Notes: a model not told the origin generated them from the sequence alone. Shown: positions 16,588-28,850, counted from the first letter of the stretch. The stretch is 64,000 bases of DNA from Brevundimonas sp. (GCF_027484365.1 NZ_JAIXTC010000007.1:186001-250000); one strand, 5' to 3'. Numbers and translations: made by a program.

Positions 16588-18543
16588 ATGGCAGTCCGCA
16601 TGATCGAGCACACCCCCGAGACCGCGTCTGAGTCCATTGCCCTGACGGCGCTGGAAAGCTCCGGTGCGGGCTGGTGGCGGGTGCTGGACAACGAGACGGC
16701 CTGGTGGTCGCCGAGGATGTTCGACCTGTTCGGCCTGCCCCGCGACAGCGGCGTGCCGACCATCGGGGATCTGTACCGGCTCTACCATCCGGATGACGCG
16801 GACATGGTGGCGCGCGCCTTCATGACGCTGTTCCGGTCAGACGAGCCTGTCACGCTGCGCTACCGAACGGTGCACCCTTCGGGCGAGGTCCGGCAGCACA
16901 TGACCTGGGGCCGTCGCCAACCCGTCGACGCCGACGGGAATCGCTGGCTGGCCGGCATGGTCATGGATGTGACCGAACATGTCGATGACGCCCGGCTGAT
17001 CGAGGACCAGCGCGCCTTCCGGTTCGTCGCTGATCACACCTCGGACATGGTCGTGCGTCATCGTATGGGCGTTGGTCTGACCTACGTCTCGCCGGCATCC
17101 CGTACGGTGTTCGGCTATTCGCCGACCGAGATGTTGGGCAAGGACCCGGCCGATCTGGCGGTGCCTGAGGACGTGGTCCGCATCCGCGGCCTGCTGGCCG
17201 AACGGATCGCCCGGGGCGAGACCGTCTCGGCGGAAGGCTATGAGTACCGGGGTATCCACAAGGATGGACATCAGGTCTGGCTGGAAGCCAATCCGCGTCT
17301 GGTGATCAACGGCGCCGGCGAAATGACCGAGATCGTCGATGTCGTCCGCGATATCTCGGCGCGCAAACAGGCAGAGGCCGAACTCCATGCCGCCCGTATC
17401 GAGGCCGAGGCGGCGTCTCGGGCCAAGAGCGAATTCCTGGCCAATATGAGCCATGAGTTGCGCACGCCCCTGACCAGTATTCTCGGCTTCTCCCGCCTGA
17501 TCGGCGCGGGCGGCGGTCTGTCGGAGGGCGACAGGGGCTACCTCGATCTGATCCGCAGCGCGGGCGAGACCCTTCTGACGGTGGTCAACGACATTCTCGA
17601 CTTCTCCAAGCTGGAGGCCGGCGCCCTGACGCTGGATCCCGAGCCCTTCTCGATCGCGGCCCTCGGGGATGGGGCGACAGCCCTTTTGCGCGACCAGGCG
17701 GACGGCAAGGGGCTGACCCTGACCTGCGAGGTCGCTGACGACGTGCGCCTGACCGGCGATGTGACGCGCCTGCGCCAGGTGCTGCTCAACCTGCTCAGCA
17801 ATGCGGTGAAGTTCACGGACGCCGGGTCGGTCCGGCTGGCTCTGTCGACAGAAGACGGCGTCGATGGATCGCCCGTACTGGTCGCCAGCGTCACCGATAC
17901 CGGCTGCGGCCTGGACCCGGCCCATATCGACCAGATGTTCGACCGCTTCACCCAGGCGGACGGTTCGGTGTCGCGCAAGTTCGGGGGCACAGGTCTTGGC
18001 CTCGCCATCTCGCGCCGGCTCATGGACATCATGGGCGGCGAGATCGGGGCGTCCAGCGACGGCGCGACGGGTTCGACCTTCTGGTTCCGTGTGCCGCTGT
18101 CCCTGGCCGCCGACGAGGCGGCGCAGGTTTCCGAGGCCCCGGGCGGCGGGCTGGACCGTCCGTTGCGTGTTCTGCTGGCCGAAGACAATGCAGCCAACCG
18201 GACCCTCGTCGCGGCCCTGCTCGGCGCGATGGATGTCGCCCTCGACATGGTCGAGAACGGTGAGGAGGCCGTCCGGGCGGTTGCGGCCACCGCCTACGAT
18301 CTGGTCCTGATGGACATGCAGATGCCGGTGATGGACGGACCGGCGGCGACCCGCGCCATCCGCGCACTGGGCGATCAAACGCCGATCGTGGCCCTGACCG
18401 CCAACGTCCTGCCCGAACAGATCGACCAGTGCCGTGCGGCCGGGATGCAGGGCCATGTCGCCAAGCCCATCGACCCGCTGGCCCTGATGGCGGCCCTGTC
18501 TGAACACGCCCGCCCCGCGCACGAAAAAGCCGCCGCAGCCTGA
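16588..18543 (+). CDS. Hybrid sensor histidine kinase, PAS-PAS-HK-REC
   Basis: The gene encodes about 651 residues from the ATG at 16588; a TTG at 16564 and an ATG at 16600 are alternatives. The order is PAS/PAC (about 25-130), PAS/PAC (about 140-258), a short coiled coil, HisKA with H289 in N-M-S-H-E-L-R-T-P-L, HATPase with the N box (SNAVKFTD) and G boxes (DTGCGLD, GGTGLGLAI), and a C-terminal receiver with D576 in V-L-M-D-M-Q-M-P-V-M-D-G and Lys in K-P-I-D. No membrane helix is seen, so it senses a cytoplasmic signal. The phosphorelay partner is unknown. Confidence 0.94.
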   Translation: MAVRMIEHTPETASESIALTALESSGAGWWRVLDNETAWWSPRMFDLFGLPRDSGVPTIGDLYRLYHPDDADMVARAFMTLFRSDEPVTLRYRTVHPSGEVRQHMTWGRRQPVDADGNRWLAGMVMDVTEHVDDARLIEDQRAFRFVADHTSDMVVRHRMGVGLTYVSPASRTVFGYSPTEMLGKDPADLAVPEDVVRIRGLLAERIARGETVSAEGYEYRGIHKDGHQVWLEANPRLVINGAGEMTEIVDVVRDISARKQAEAELHAARIEAEAASRAKSEFLANMSHELRTPLTSILGFSRLIGAGGGLSEGDRGYLDLIRSAGETLLTVVNDILDFSKLEAGALTLDPEPFSIAALGDGATALLRDQADGKGLTLTCEVADDVRLTGDVTRLRQVLLNLLSNAVKFTDAGSVRLALSTEDGVDGSPVLVASVTDTGCGLDPAHIDQMFDRFTQADGSVSRKFGGTGLGLAISRRLMDIMGGEIGASSDGATGSTFWFRVPLSLAADEAAQVSEAPGGGLDRPLRVLLAEDNAANRTLVAALLGAMDVALDMVENGEEAVRAVAATAYDLVLMDMQMPVMDGPAATRAIRALGDQTPIVALTANVLPEQIDQCRAAGMQGHVAKPIDPLALMAALSEHARPAHEKAAAA

Positions 18544-18564
18544 GCTGCGACGGCTGATTGTCGG

Positions 18565-20745
18565 CTACGAGACCGGGAAGCCCCGGACCCGGAGCAGGGC
18601 GGCGACGTCGGGGGCGCGTCCCCGGAAGGCCCGGTAGGCGTCGCCCCGGTCGGTGGTGTTGCCCGGGGCCAGGATGATCGACTTGAACCGGCCGCCGATG
18701 TCCGGATCGAACACGTCGCCCGACTGTTCGAAATAGGCCCAGGTGTCGGCGTCCATCACTTCCGACCACAGGTAGCTGTAGTATCCGGCCGAGTAGGCGT
18801 CGGACGTGAAGAGGTGATTGAACTGCGGCAGGCGGTGCCGCATCACGATCTCATGCGGCATGCCGAGACGGTCCAGAGAGGCCTTCTCGAAGGCGTCGAT
18901 ATCGGTCGGCGGCGTGGCCTGGGTGTGCAGGTCCATATCGACCATGGCCGATGACAGATAGCTGACCGTCGCATACCCCTGGTTGAAGGTGGCCGAGGCC
19001 TCGACCTTGTCGACCAGCGCCTGGGGCATGGGCTCTCCGGTCTCATAGTGTTTCATGAACCGGTCGAGGATCGGCCGGCTCAGCACCCAGTGCTCGTGCA
19101 CCTGGGACGGATATTCCACAAAGTCGCGCGGGGTGTTGCCGAAGCTCGGATAGGTCACGACCGACGAGAAATAGTGCAGGGCGTGGCCGAACTCGTGGAA
19201 CAGCGTCTGGGCGTCATCCAGCGAGATCAGCAGAGGCTCGCCCGGTCCCGGCTTGACGAAGTTATTGTTGTTCGAGGCCAGGATCGGCTTCGACCCGTCG
19301 AGCGTCGAGAACGACCGGTAGGTGGTCATCCAGGCGCCGGAACGCTTGCCTGCGCGGGCGAAGTCGTCGGCGTAGTAGAGGCCGATCAGGCGGCCCGAGG
19401 CCTTGTCGGTGACCTCGTACAGAGTGACGTCGTCCTGGAAGACCGGGGCGGTCGACTGCGGCTTCTGGGTGAAGACGAAGCCGTAGAGGCGTTCGGCCAT
19501 GTAGAAGGAGGCGTTCCGCACCGCCCCGAGTTCGAAATAGGGCTTCAGCTGGTTCTGATCGAGATCGTACTTCTGCTTGCGGACCTTCTCGGCGAAATAG
19601 AGGTAGTCCCACGGTTCGATGTCGAAGCCGGCGATGGCCTTCATGTCCGCGACCTCTTCGGCGACGCGCGCCTTGGCCGGTTCCCACACGCGGTTCATCA
19701 ACGACTGGGCGGCGGCCGGGGTCCTGGCCATGGTGTCCTGCATCCGCCATTCGGCGTGGCTGCCGTAACCCAGCAGGGTGGCGCGCTGCTTCCTGAGGCG
19801 AACGATCTCGGCGATGGTCGCATTGGTGTCATTGCGGTCGCCGTTGTCGCCGCGGTTGACGAACTTCCTCCAGACCTGTTCGCGCAAGGCGCGGTCGTCG
19901 GCGAAGGTCAGGAAGGGATCCACGCTGGAGCGGGTGTTGACGATCACCCAGCCCTGGAGGTTCCGTGACTGGGCGGCAGCGCGGGCGGCGGCCTTGTTCG
20001 AGTCGGGCAGTCCGGCGACCCCGGCTTCGTTCGGGATGACTGTCCAGGTGTTCTCGTCGGCCACGACCTTCTGGCCGAAGGCGGTGAAGGCGTTGGACAG
20101 GGCGGTGTTGATCCGGCCCAGCTCGGCCTTGCCGGCTGCGTCCAGATTGGCGCCCGAGCGGATGAAGGCGTCGCGGCTGCGTTCGGCGAGGCGCTTCTGC
20201 TGGGCGTTGAGACCGTCCCGATCGGCATTGTCGGCGACCGTCTTGATCCGCTGGAACAGGGCGGCGTTGAAGGTGATCTCGTCGCCGGCGGCGGACAGCA
20301 GGGGCGAGACCTCAGTGTCCATCGCGTCATAGGCCTCGCCGCCGATATTGGACGTGGCGACGCCGTACAGGTTCACGGCGCGATCGAGAGGCTGGCCGGC
20401 CAGCTCCATCGCCACGATCGTGTTGGCGAAGGTCGGCGCTTCCGGATTGCCGGCGATGGCGTTGATGTCGGCACGGTTCAGCTCGATGCCTTCGATAATC
20501 GCGGCCTTGAGCTTCTCGGCGGTCATCCTGTTCCAGGGCGGCACGCCTTCGTAGGGGCCGGTCCAGGGCTGCAGCAGCTCGGCGCGCGGCGTCTGGGCAG
20601 GCAGGACAGCGCGGGCGATGCGCGCCTCCCCGGCAACCGAGGCGGGGTCCGGAGCGGTGAAACCGGCGGAGCCGGTGCCCGCTGTGGCGCATCCCGAGAG
20701 GGCCATCAGGCTCGCGCCGCCGATAAGGACCTGGCGTCTGTGCAT
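18565..20745 (-). CDS. M3 family zinc metallopeptidase, exported lipoprotein
   Basis: The gene encodes 726 residues. The zinc site is F-H517-E518-F-G-H521-A-L-H, the M3 (thimet oligopeptidase / Dcp) signature. The downstream Y-S-A-G-Y-Y-S-Y-L-W-S-E-V segment is also conserved in peptidyl-dipeptidase Dcp. The N-terminus is an R-R-containing signal with lipobox L-S-G-C at about 16-19, so it is probably a periplasmic lipid-anchored peptidase that degrades oligopeptides. It reads toward the kinase gene and is divergent from murI. Confidence 0.93.
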   Translation of the reverse strand: MHRRQVLIGGASLMALSGCATAGTGSAGFTAPDPASVAGEARIARAVLPAQTPRAELLQPWTGPYEGVPPWNRMTAEKLKAAIIEGIELNRADINAIAGNPEAPTFANTIVAMELAGQPLDRAVNLYGVATSNIGGEAYDAMDTEVSPLLSAAGDEITFNAALFQRIKTVADNADRDGLNAQQKRLAERSRDAFIRSGANLDAAGKAELGRINTALSNAFTAFGQKVVADENTWTVIPNEAGVAGLPDSNKAAARAAAQSRNLQGWVIVNTRSSVDPFLTFADDRALREQVWRKFVNRGDNGDRNDTNATIAEIVRLRKQRATLLGYGSHAEWRMQDTMARTPAAAQSLMNRVWEPAKARVAEEVADMKAIAGFDIEPWDYLYFAEKVRKQKYDLDQNQLKPYFELGAVRNASFYMAERLYGFVFTQKPQSTAPVFQDDVTLYEVTDKASGRLIGLYYADDFARAGKRSGAWMTTYRSFSTLDGSKPILASNNNNFVKPGPGEPLLISLDDAQTLFHEFGHALHYFSSVVTYPSFGNTPRDFVEYPSQVHEHWVLSRPILDRFMKHYETGEPMPQALVDKVEASATFNQGYATVSYLSSAMVDMDLHTQATPPTDIDAFEKASLDRLGMPHEIVMRHRLPQFNHLFTSDAYSAGYYSYLWSEVMDADTWAYFEQSGDVFDPDIGGRFKSIILAPGNTTDRGDAYRAFRGRAPDVAALLRVRGFPVS

Positions 20746-20866
20746 GGGGAAATCCTGTTCATCTGACTCTTGCTGTGCGGCACCCTAGGCCTCTGTCGCC
20801 TGACCGTCACCTGAACAGCAGGTAATCCCGTTGGACGAGGACGCAAGGCGACGCTAAAGCGCAGGC

Positions 20867-21718
20867 ATGGCGATAGGCGTATTCGATAGCGGCGTGGGCG
20901 GGCTGACGGTCCATCGTGAACTGACCCGACGGTTCCCGACGCGGGACTTCATCTACCTCGCCGATCAGGCCAATGCGCCGATAGGGTCGAAGACGGGTGA
21001 GGAGATCGTCGACATCACCCGCAGCGGCTGCGAGCGGCTGTTCCAGGCGGGGGCCAGCGTCATCGTCCTGGCCTGCAACACAGCGTCGGCCGTCGCCCTG
21101 CGCCGGCTGCAGCAGACCTGGGTGCCCGAGGCCTCGAAACGGCACGGGCGGCGGGTCAATGTGCTGGGCATCATCGTCCCGACCATCGAGGCGGCCACGG
21201 GCCTGCCCTGGACCTATGAGGCCGAACGCCGTGGCGACAAGGTCGAGGCCATCGACATCACCGGCGTCTTCTGCACCGCCGCCACGGCGATCAGCCGCGT
21301 CTACGAGATCGAGATCGACAAGCGGCGCGAGGACCTGGCCGTCTTCTCCGAGCCCTGCCCCGGTCTGGCCGGCCTGATCGAACTGGGCGCCCCGACCGAG
21401 GAGCTGACAGTGGTGATCGGCGACCATGTCGACGCCCTGCGCCGCCGCATCGGCCGTTATCCGGACAAGGCGATCCTCGGCTGCACCCACTACGAGATCG
21501 TGGCCGACATCTTCGCCAGCCACCTGCCGCCGGGCACGCCCCTGATCCACCAGCCCACGGCCGTGGCCGATGCCCTCGAGCGGTATTTCCAGCGCCACCC
21601 GGAATATGGCCTGGGAGACAGCGGCCGCCGCGCCTTCCTGACAACCGGCAAGACGGGTCCGCAGTCGGACAGGGTCAGCCAGTTCTGGGGCTCGCCCCTG
21701 AGCTTCGACGCGGCCTGA
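20867..21718 (+). CDS. murI: Glutamate racemase
   Basis: The gene encodes 283 residues. The cofactor-independent enzyme supplies D-glutamate for peptidoglycan. The N-terminal F-D-S-G-V-G-G-L-T-V holds the conserved Asp and Ser. The catalytic cysteines are C70 (LACNTAS) and C206 (GCTHYE). Q-A-N-A-P-I-G corresponds to the usual Y-x-N-x-P-Y-G substrate loop, with Ile in place of Tyr/Phe. Length is normal. It is divergent from the M3 peptidase gene. Confidence 0.95.
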   Translation: MAIGVFDSGVGGLTVHRELTRRFPTRDFIYLADQANAPIGSKTGEEIVDITRSGCERLFQAGASVIVLACNTASAVALRRLQQTWVPEASKRHGRRVNVLGIIVPTIEAATGLPWTYEAERRGDKVEAIDITGVFCTAATAISRVYEIEIDKRREDLAVFSEPCPGLAGLIELGAPTEELTVVIGDHVDALRRRIGRYPDKAILGCTHYEIVADIFASHLPPGTPLIHQPTAVADALERYFQRHPEYGLGDSGRRAFLTTGKTGPQSDRVSQFWGSPLSFDAA

Positions 21719-21767
21719 CTTGACGGATCGGCGCTCCGGGAGCCCGATGCGGGCGGGAGGACCGGCC

Positions 21768-22325
21768 ATGATCCGAAACGCCAAAATCGCCATGGGCGTG
21801 CTGCTATGCGTCGCCTTCGTGATGCTGGTCGTCCTGATGGCGACCGCGACCGCCCGGGCCGAGGTCATCTCGCGATCCGCCGACGGGTTCATCCTGCGGT
21901 TCGCCGTACCGCTGGAGACGACGGCTGAGGATGTCGCCACCTCGATCGCCGCAGTCCCCGCATGGTGGGACCCGGCCCACACCTACACCGGCGACGCCTC
22001 CAACCTGTCCCTGGCCTTCGAGCCGGGCGGATGCTGGTGCGAGACGATGGCCGACGGCGCCGAGTTCCGTCACGCGGAGATCGTTTCGATCACGCCCGAC
22101 AAGGTGGTGATGAACGCGCCGCTCGGGCCACTGAACGGCAAGGCGACCCGGGCAGAACTGACCTTCTCGTCCACGCCCGAGAACAGGGGCCGCGTGGTGA
22201 CGATGGAGTTTGTCGTCGAAGGGCCCGGCCTCGGCGCCTTCGCCGACCCCGTCCACGGCGTGATGAACGGAGCGTTCGACCGCTACGTTCATCACATCGA
22301 ATACGGCGAAGCGCCTCAGCCCTGA
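21768..22325 (+). CDS. SRPBCC (START-like) domain protein with signal sequence
   Basis: The gene encodes 185 residues from the ATG at 21768, preceded by GGGAGG. A hydrophobic signal peptide ends near A-R-A. The rest resembles the polyketide cyclase/START-like fold: S-R-S-A-D-G-F-I-L-R-F-A-V-P-L, a W-W-D-P-A-H-T-Y segment, and M-E-F-V-V-E-G-P-G-L. The ligand is unknown. Its last ten bases overlap the 3' end of the convergent ahpD gene. Confidence 0.8.
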   Translation: MIRNAKIAMGVLLCVAFVMLVVLMATATARAEVISRSADGFILRFAVPLETTAEDVATSIAAVPAWWDPAHTYTGDASNLSLAFEPGGCWCETMADGAEFRHAEIVSITPDKVVMNAPLGPLNGKATRAELTFSSTPENRGRVVTMEFVVEGPGLGAFADPVHGVMNGAFDRYVHHIEYGEAPQP

Positions 22326-22849
22326 AGCGCGGTCTCGGAGGCCGCGATGCGGCTGGCGGCGTGGACTACGGATGCGATGCGCAGGGCCGTCTGGACCTGG
22401 GCGGCCGGCACGCCGTGCTTGCGCAGTTCGCTCTCGTGGGCGTCCATGCAGGCGCCGCAACCGTTGATGGCCGAGACGGCCGTCGACCAGAGCTCGAAGT
22501 CCATCTTGTCGACACCCGGATTGGCCAGGATGTTCATCCTCAGGCGTGCCGGGAGGGTCGTGTATTCCTGGTTCTTCATCAGGTGCAGCGACCGGTAGTA
22601 GATGTTGTTCATGCCCATGATGGCGGCCGCGGATTTGGCGGCGGTCATGGCCTCGGGCGACAGCTTTTCGGCCGCGGCGGCCTCGATGGCCTTCACGACC
22701 GGGGCGACGCCCACGGCATGGGCGGAGGCCAGGAAACAGCCCCACTTCTGCTGGTCTGTGAGCACGGTCTCGGAGGCGAGGGAGCCGAGGTTCAGCGAGA
22801 TGTCCTTGGCGTAGGCCGGCATCAGATCGCGGAGGGTGTCGATGGACAT
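22316..22849 (-). CDS. ahpD: Alkyl hydroperoxidase AhpD
   Basis: The gene encodes 177 residues of the carboxymuconolactone decarboxylase/AhpD fold. The redox motif C131-G-A-C134 with H138 and the upstream E119 match the AhpD proton-relay site. AhpD reduces AhpC in mycobacteria (established), and here it lies 178 bases downstream of ahpC on the same strand, so it probably recycles that peroxiredoxin. Length and motif order are normal. Confidence 0.94.
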   Translation of the reverse strand: MSIDTLRDLMPAYAKDISLNLGSLASETVLTDQQKWGCFLASAHAVGVAPVVKAIEAAAAEKLSPEAMTAAKSAAAIMGMNNIYYRSLHLMKNQEYTTLPARLRMNILANPGVDKMDFELWSTAVSAINGCGACMDAHESELRKHGVPAAQVQTALRIASVVHAASRIAASETALQG

Positions 22850-22973
22850 CTTTGTTCCTTGGTGGGCTATCGCTCGCGACGCGGTCGCTCCGCTACTTCA
22901 GCCCGTATGGTGCACAAGCCGACCGTGCCTCGTGCTCAAGCAGCGAGGCGCCGCGCGTCGAGCGGTAGCACCC

Positions 22974-23014
22974 AAAAAAATGAGGCGAACGGCGACGGCA
23001 TCACTGCCGCCGCC
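22974..23014 (-). terminator. Hairpin plus T tract between ahpC and ahpD
   Basis: Reading leftward, a 10-bp stem with one mismatch (22991-23000 with 23005-23014) is followed ten bases later by seven Ts (22974-22980). It could terminate part of the ahpC transcripts and lower ahpD expression. The gap between stem and T tract weakens the call. Confidence 0.4.
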
Positions 23015-23027
23015 GTCACATACGGCC

Positions 23028-23582
23028 TTAGGCCGCGAGCGTCTCGCCGCCGACGGGGCGGTTACAGGCGCACAGTTCGTCGGTCTGCAGGGCGTCGACG
23101 ACACGCAGGGTATCGGCCGGGGCGCGACCCACGTTCAGGTTGGTGACATAGACGTGCTGGACGACGTTGTGCGGGTCGACGACGAAGGTGGCGCGCAGGG
23201 CGACGCCCTCTTCCTCGTTCAGGATGCCCAGCTGCCGGGCGAACTTGCCGCCGTTGTCGGCGAACTGCCAGATCGGCAGCTTCGACAGGTCGGCGTGGTC
23301 GCGGCGCCAGGCCAGCTTCACGAACTCGTTGTCGGTCGAGCCGCCGAGGACGACGGTGTCGCGGTCTTCGAAATCGCGCGCCAGCGAGGCGAACTCGGCG
23401 ATCTCGGTCGGGCAGACGAAGGTGAAGTCCTTCGGATAGAAGAAGATGACCTTCCACTTGCCTTCGAACGACTCGTTGGTGACGGGCTCGAAGGCCGACA
23501 CGCCGTTTTCTTCGTGGGAGTTGAAGCCCGGCTTCACACCGATGACTTTGAATTCAGGCAGTTTTTCGCCAACGCCGAGCAT
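23028..23582 (-). CDS. ahpC: Peroxiredoxin AhpC
   Basis: The gene encodes 184 residues from the ATG at 23582. It is a typical 2-Cys peroxiredoxin that reduces hydrogen peroxide and alkyl hydroperoxides. The peroxidatic Cys is C57 in D-F-T-F-V-C-P-T-E. The C-terminal L-C-A-C-N-R-P carries C171 and C173, resembling the extra C-terminal cysteine of AhpC proteins reduced by AhpD. It is divergent from the OxyR-like gene and upstream of ahpD, a common peroxide-defence layout. Confidence 0.95.
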   Translation of the reverse strand: MLGVGEKLPEFKVIGVKPGFNSHEENGVSAFEPVTNESFEGKWKVIFFYPKDFTFVCPTEIAEFASLARDFEDRDTVVLGGSTDNEFVKLAWRRDHADLSKLPIWQFADNGGKFARQLGILNEEEGVALRATFVVDPHNVVQHVYVTNLNVGRAPADTLRVVDALQTDELCACNRPVGGETLAA

Positions 23583-23680
23583 GGGGTATCCCTTCCGGAG
23601 GAAACAAGAATGTCTATGGGGCGGTCGCCGGGGAGGGCCTGCCGCAGCTGCGAAATGGCTGTTGCGCCGCACAAAGTCAA

Positions 23681-23717
23681 CCGATAGAACCTCTTATGAC
23701 CATAGATAACATCTATG
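23681..23717. promoter_or_regulatory. Candidate OxyR operator between ahpC and the oxyR-like gene
   Basis: A perfect ATAG-N7-CTAT dyad lies at 23703-23706/23714-23717, the OxyR half-site pattern, 20 bases before the regulator's ATG. The upstream pair expected 22 bases earlier is poorly conserved. Position in the divergent region fits autorepression and ahpC activation. Confidence 0.65.
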
Positions 23718-23736
23718 CATTCGAGAGAGGCCGCCT

Positions 23737-24624
23737 ATGCTCCCGACCCTTCGCCAGCTGCAGTATCTGAAGCTGTTGTCCGAGCACGGCTCGTTCAGCC
23801 GCGCCGCCGAGGCGGCGCATGTCAGCCAGCCCGCCCTGTCGTCGGGCGTGCAGGAACTGGAGCGGGTTCTGGGCGCGCCGGTGGTCGAAAGAACGCGGGG
23901 GAACGTCCAGTTGACGGCTGTCGGGGCCGAGGCCTGTCGTCGGGCCGAGGACGTGCTGGCGCGAACGGAGGACCTCGTCGAGGCAGCGAGGAATGCAGGC
24001 CGTCCGCTGTCCGGGCGACTGCGGCTGGGCGTCATTCCGACGGTGGCCCCCTTCCTGTTGCCCGCGACCCTGCCGGGACTGAAGCAGGCCTATCCGGCGT
24101 TGCGACTGTTCATCCGCGAGGACCTGACGCCGCGCCTGATCGCCGGGCTGAAGGCGGGGCAGCTGGACTGTGCCGTGATCGCCCTGCCGTATGAGGCCGC
24201 CGGCATCGAACACGCGCGCATCGGCGATGACGAGATCCTCGCCGTCGCCCCGGTCGGCCATGCCCTGGCCGCGCCCGGCGACATCCAGCCGGGCGCGTTG
24301 AAGGCCGGGGATCTGATCCTGCTGGAGGACGGCCACTGCCTGCGCGACCAGGCTCTCGCCGGGATCGACATGGAGGCCCCGCGCGGCGAGGACGTGTTCG
24401 CGGCGACATCCCTGCACACCCTGGTGCAGATGGTCTCGTCCGGGCTCGGCGTGTCCTTCCTGCCGGCCATGGCCGTGCGGGCCGGTCTCGCCGACGACAA
24501 GGGCGTGGTCATCCGCCATTTCGCCGCCGAGGCCCCGCGCCGGGAGATCGTCGTGGCCTGGCGCTCGGGGTCGAGCCGGGCGGCGGAAGCCCGCCTTCTC
24601 GCCGAGGCCATGAGATTGGACTGA
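23737..24624 (+). CDS. oxyR: OxyR-like LysR regulator lacking the resolving cysteine
   Basis: The gene encodes 295 residues. The N-terminal winged helix (residues 1-60; F-S-R-A-A-E-A-A-H-V-S-Q-P-A-L-S) is followed by a LysR effector domain. The OxyR redox block L-L-E-D-G-H-C-L-R-D-Q is present with C201, equal to E. coli C199. The residue nine positions on, C208 in E. coli, is Ile210 here. The only other cysteines are C67 and C145. It is divergent from ahpC with an ATAG-N7-CTAT site between. It probably controls ahpCD, but redox sensing must differ from the two-Cys mechanism. Confidence 0.9.
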   Translation: MLPTLRQLQYLKLLSEHGSFSRAAEAAHVSQPALSSGVQELERVLGAPVVERTRGNVQLTAVGAEACRRAEDVLARTEDLVEAARNAGRPLSGRLRLGVIPTVAPFLLPATLPGLKQAYPALRLFIREDLTPRLIAGLKAGQLDCAVIALPYEAAGIEHARIGDDEILAVAPVGHALAAPGDIQPGALKAGDLILLEDGHCLRDQALAGIDMEAPRGEDVFAATSLHTLVQMVSSGLGVSFLPAMAVRAGLADDKGVVIRHFAAEAPRREIVVAWRSGSSRAAEARLLAEAMRLD

Positions 24625-24700
24625 GCATTGCAGAAAAGAAACTAGGCCGTTCGGCGACGGGGCGGCATCAGGTGGCAAGACACTGTTTCTGGAACCCGCC

Positions 24701-25228
24701 ATGAAGACCCTCGCTCTCCCGCCGCTTCTCGCCGTCCTCGCCTGTGCGGCCTGCGCTCCCGTCGTGCAGGGCGGGCCGCCCCTTGCCCTGCCGTCAGGCC
24801 TCACCGAGACCGCGTCCATCGGCACGGTCTACGTCTCGACCGGATGGGTGAACGCAGACGAGGAATTCGCCTCGACCTTCGCCGAGGAGGTGGATCAGGA
24901 GATGCAGTCCTGCGCCTATGGAACCTATCCTCTCGACCTCCGCATCCATGTTGAGGAGGTTCACCGCGCCGGTCGTCTCCAGACGGCTCTGACCGGCGAA
25001 GGCGAACACGGGATTCGGGCGGTCGCCGAACTGGTCGACCCCCGCAGGGACAACCAGATCATGGGCCGCTATCCGCTGGTCGTTCGTGCCGACGCCGGAG
25101 GCCGACTCGCCGGGCTGCTCGGTGACCGTCAGATGATCGCGTCCGAGGCCTTCGGGCGCGCCCTGTGCGACGCCGCCTTCTCGCGCAATCCTCGCCGTTC
25201 CGGCCCGCACAACGCTACGGCGGGATAG
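24701..25228 (+). CDS. Hypothetical lipoprotein
   Basis: The gene encodes 175 residues with a lipoprotein signal: hydrophobic residues to 14, then a lipobox around A-C-A-A-C at 15-18. The mature part has mixed alpha/beta character with G-T-V-Y-V-S-T and a cysteine in Q-S-C-A-Y-G. No family is recognised. It may be an outer-membrane-anchored periplasmic protein. It is followed by the bidirectional terminator at 25243. Confidence 0.65.
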   Translation: MKTLALPPLLAVLACAACAPVVQGGPPLALPSGLTETASIGTVYVSTGWVNADEEFASTFAEEVDQEMQSCAYGTYPLDLRIHVEEVHRAGRLQTALTGEGEHGIRAVAELVDPRRDNQIMGRYPLVVRADAGGRLAGLLGDRQMIASEAFGRALCDAAFSRNPRRSGPHNATAG

Positions 25229-25242
25229 GCGGACAAACGAAA

Positions 25243-25268
25243 GGGCCGGCGGATCGCTCCGCCGGCCC
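25243..25268. terminator. Strong bidirectional terminator
   Basis: A perfect 11-bp GC-rich stem (25243-25253 with 25258-25268) has a TCGC loop. T-rich bases follow on both strands (CTGTTCTTT rightward, CCTTTCGTTT leftward). It sits between the convergent lipoprotein and aconitase genes and can end both transcripts. Confidence 0.85.
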
Positions 25269-25326
25269 CTGTTCTTTCCGTGGCGCGCCGTACGGCACGC
25301 AACGGCTCACGGCGTGAGGCCGGGCC

Positions 25327-28023
<2,697 letters not shown>

Positions 28024-28226
28024 GGGAGTTTTCCTCTGGTCAAAGCCGCCCGAAGATCCGGTCGCGCCGTCTCGCGGCAAACGACGGGGCGCACAGGTCC
28101 CCGGCGCGCGCGGCGACAGCCTGCTGCGGCGGGGCCGGATATAGCCGTGGTTGCGGGGTGCGTCCATGTATCCACGTCCTGTGTGGGGACATTGATAACG
28201 GGTCGCAACATGATCGGTCTGCGGAC

Positions 28227-28850
28227 GTGATTTCCAACGTTTCCGTCACTGGCCTCAACCTCACCCGGGGCGAGCGCACCCTGTTCAGCGCCCTGTCGTT
28301 CGCGGTGTCGTCGGGAGAGGCCGTAGCCCTGACCGGGGCGAACGGGGCAGGCAAGACCTCCCTGCTGCGCGCCATCGCCGGATTCATCCGCCCGGAGGCC
28401 GGCGAGATCGTCTTCCGCGATGCCGATCAGGAGACGATCGACCCTGATCTGGCGCGGGCGCACGAGGTCCATCTGCTGGGCCATCTCGACGGATTGAAGG
28501 GTCAGAGGACGGCGCGGGACGAACTGATGTTCCAATCCCGGTGGCTGGGGCACAGTCACGACGGCATCGACGAGGCGATCGAGACCCTCGGCCTGAAGCC
28601 GCTGCTGGATCTGGAAGTGCGCAAACTGTCGGCCGGGCAGAGACGTCGTCTGGCCCTGGCCCGGCTGATCGGATCGCCGCGAGCCCTGTGGCTGCTGGAC
28701 GAGCCCTTGAGCCCGCTGGATTCTCGCTGGCGCGAGGCGGTCGGGGCGATGATGGAGCGACATCTGGCGGGCGGTGGCCTTATCCTGGCGGCGGTGCATG
28801 ATCCCCTGCCCGTTCCGACGCGTTCGCTGGATCTGGGGACGGGACGATGA
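28227..28850 (+). CDS. ccmA: Cytochrome c biogenesis ATP-binding protein CcmA
   Basis: The gene encodes 207 residues from a GTG at 28227 ([12 protein letters not shown]); the start is chosen by alignment to the family. ABC ATPase motifs are Walker A G-A-N-G-A-G-K-T, signature [13 protein letters not shown], and Walker B L-W-L-L-D-E-P. With CcmB it powers heme handling by the CcmABCD complex. It overlaps ccmB by four bases (ATGA). ccmC and later genes are not adjacent. Confidence 0.93.
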   Translation: MISNVSVTGLNLTRGERTLFSALSFAVSSGEAVALTGANGAGKTSLLRAIAGFIRPEAGEIVFRDADQETIDPDLARAHEVHLLGHLDGLKGQRTARDELMFQSRWLGHSHDGIDEAIETLGLKPLLDLEVRKLSAGQRRRLALARLIGSPRALWLLDEPLSPLDSRWREAVGAMMERHLAGGGLILAAVHDPLPVPTRSLDLGTGR

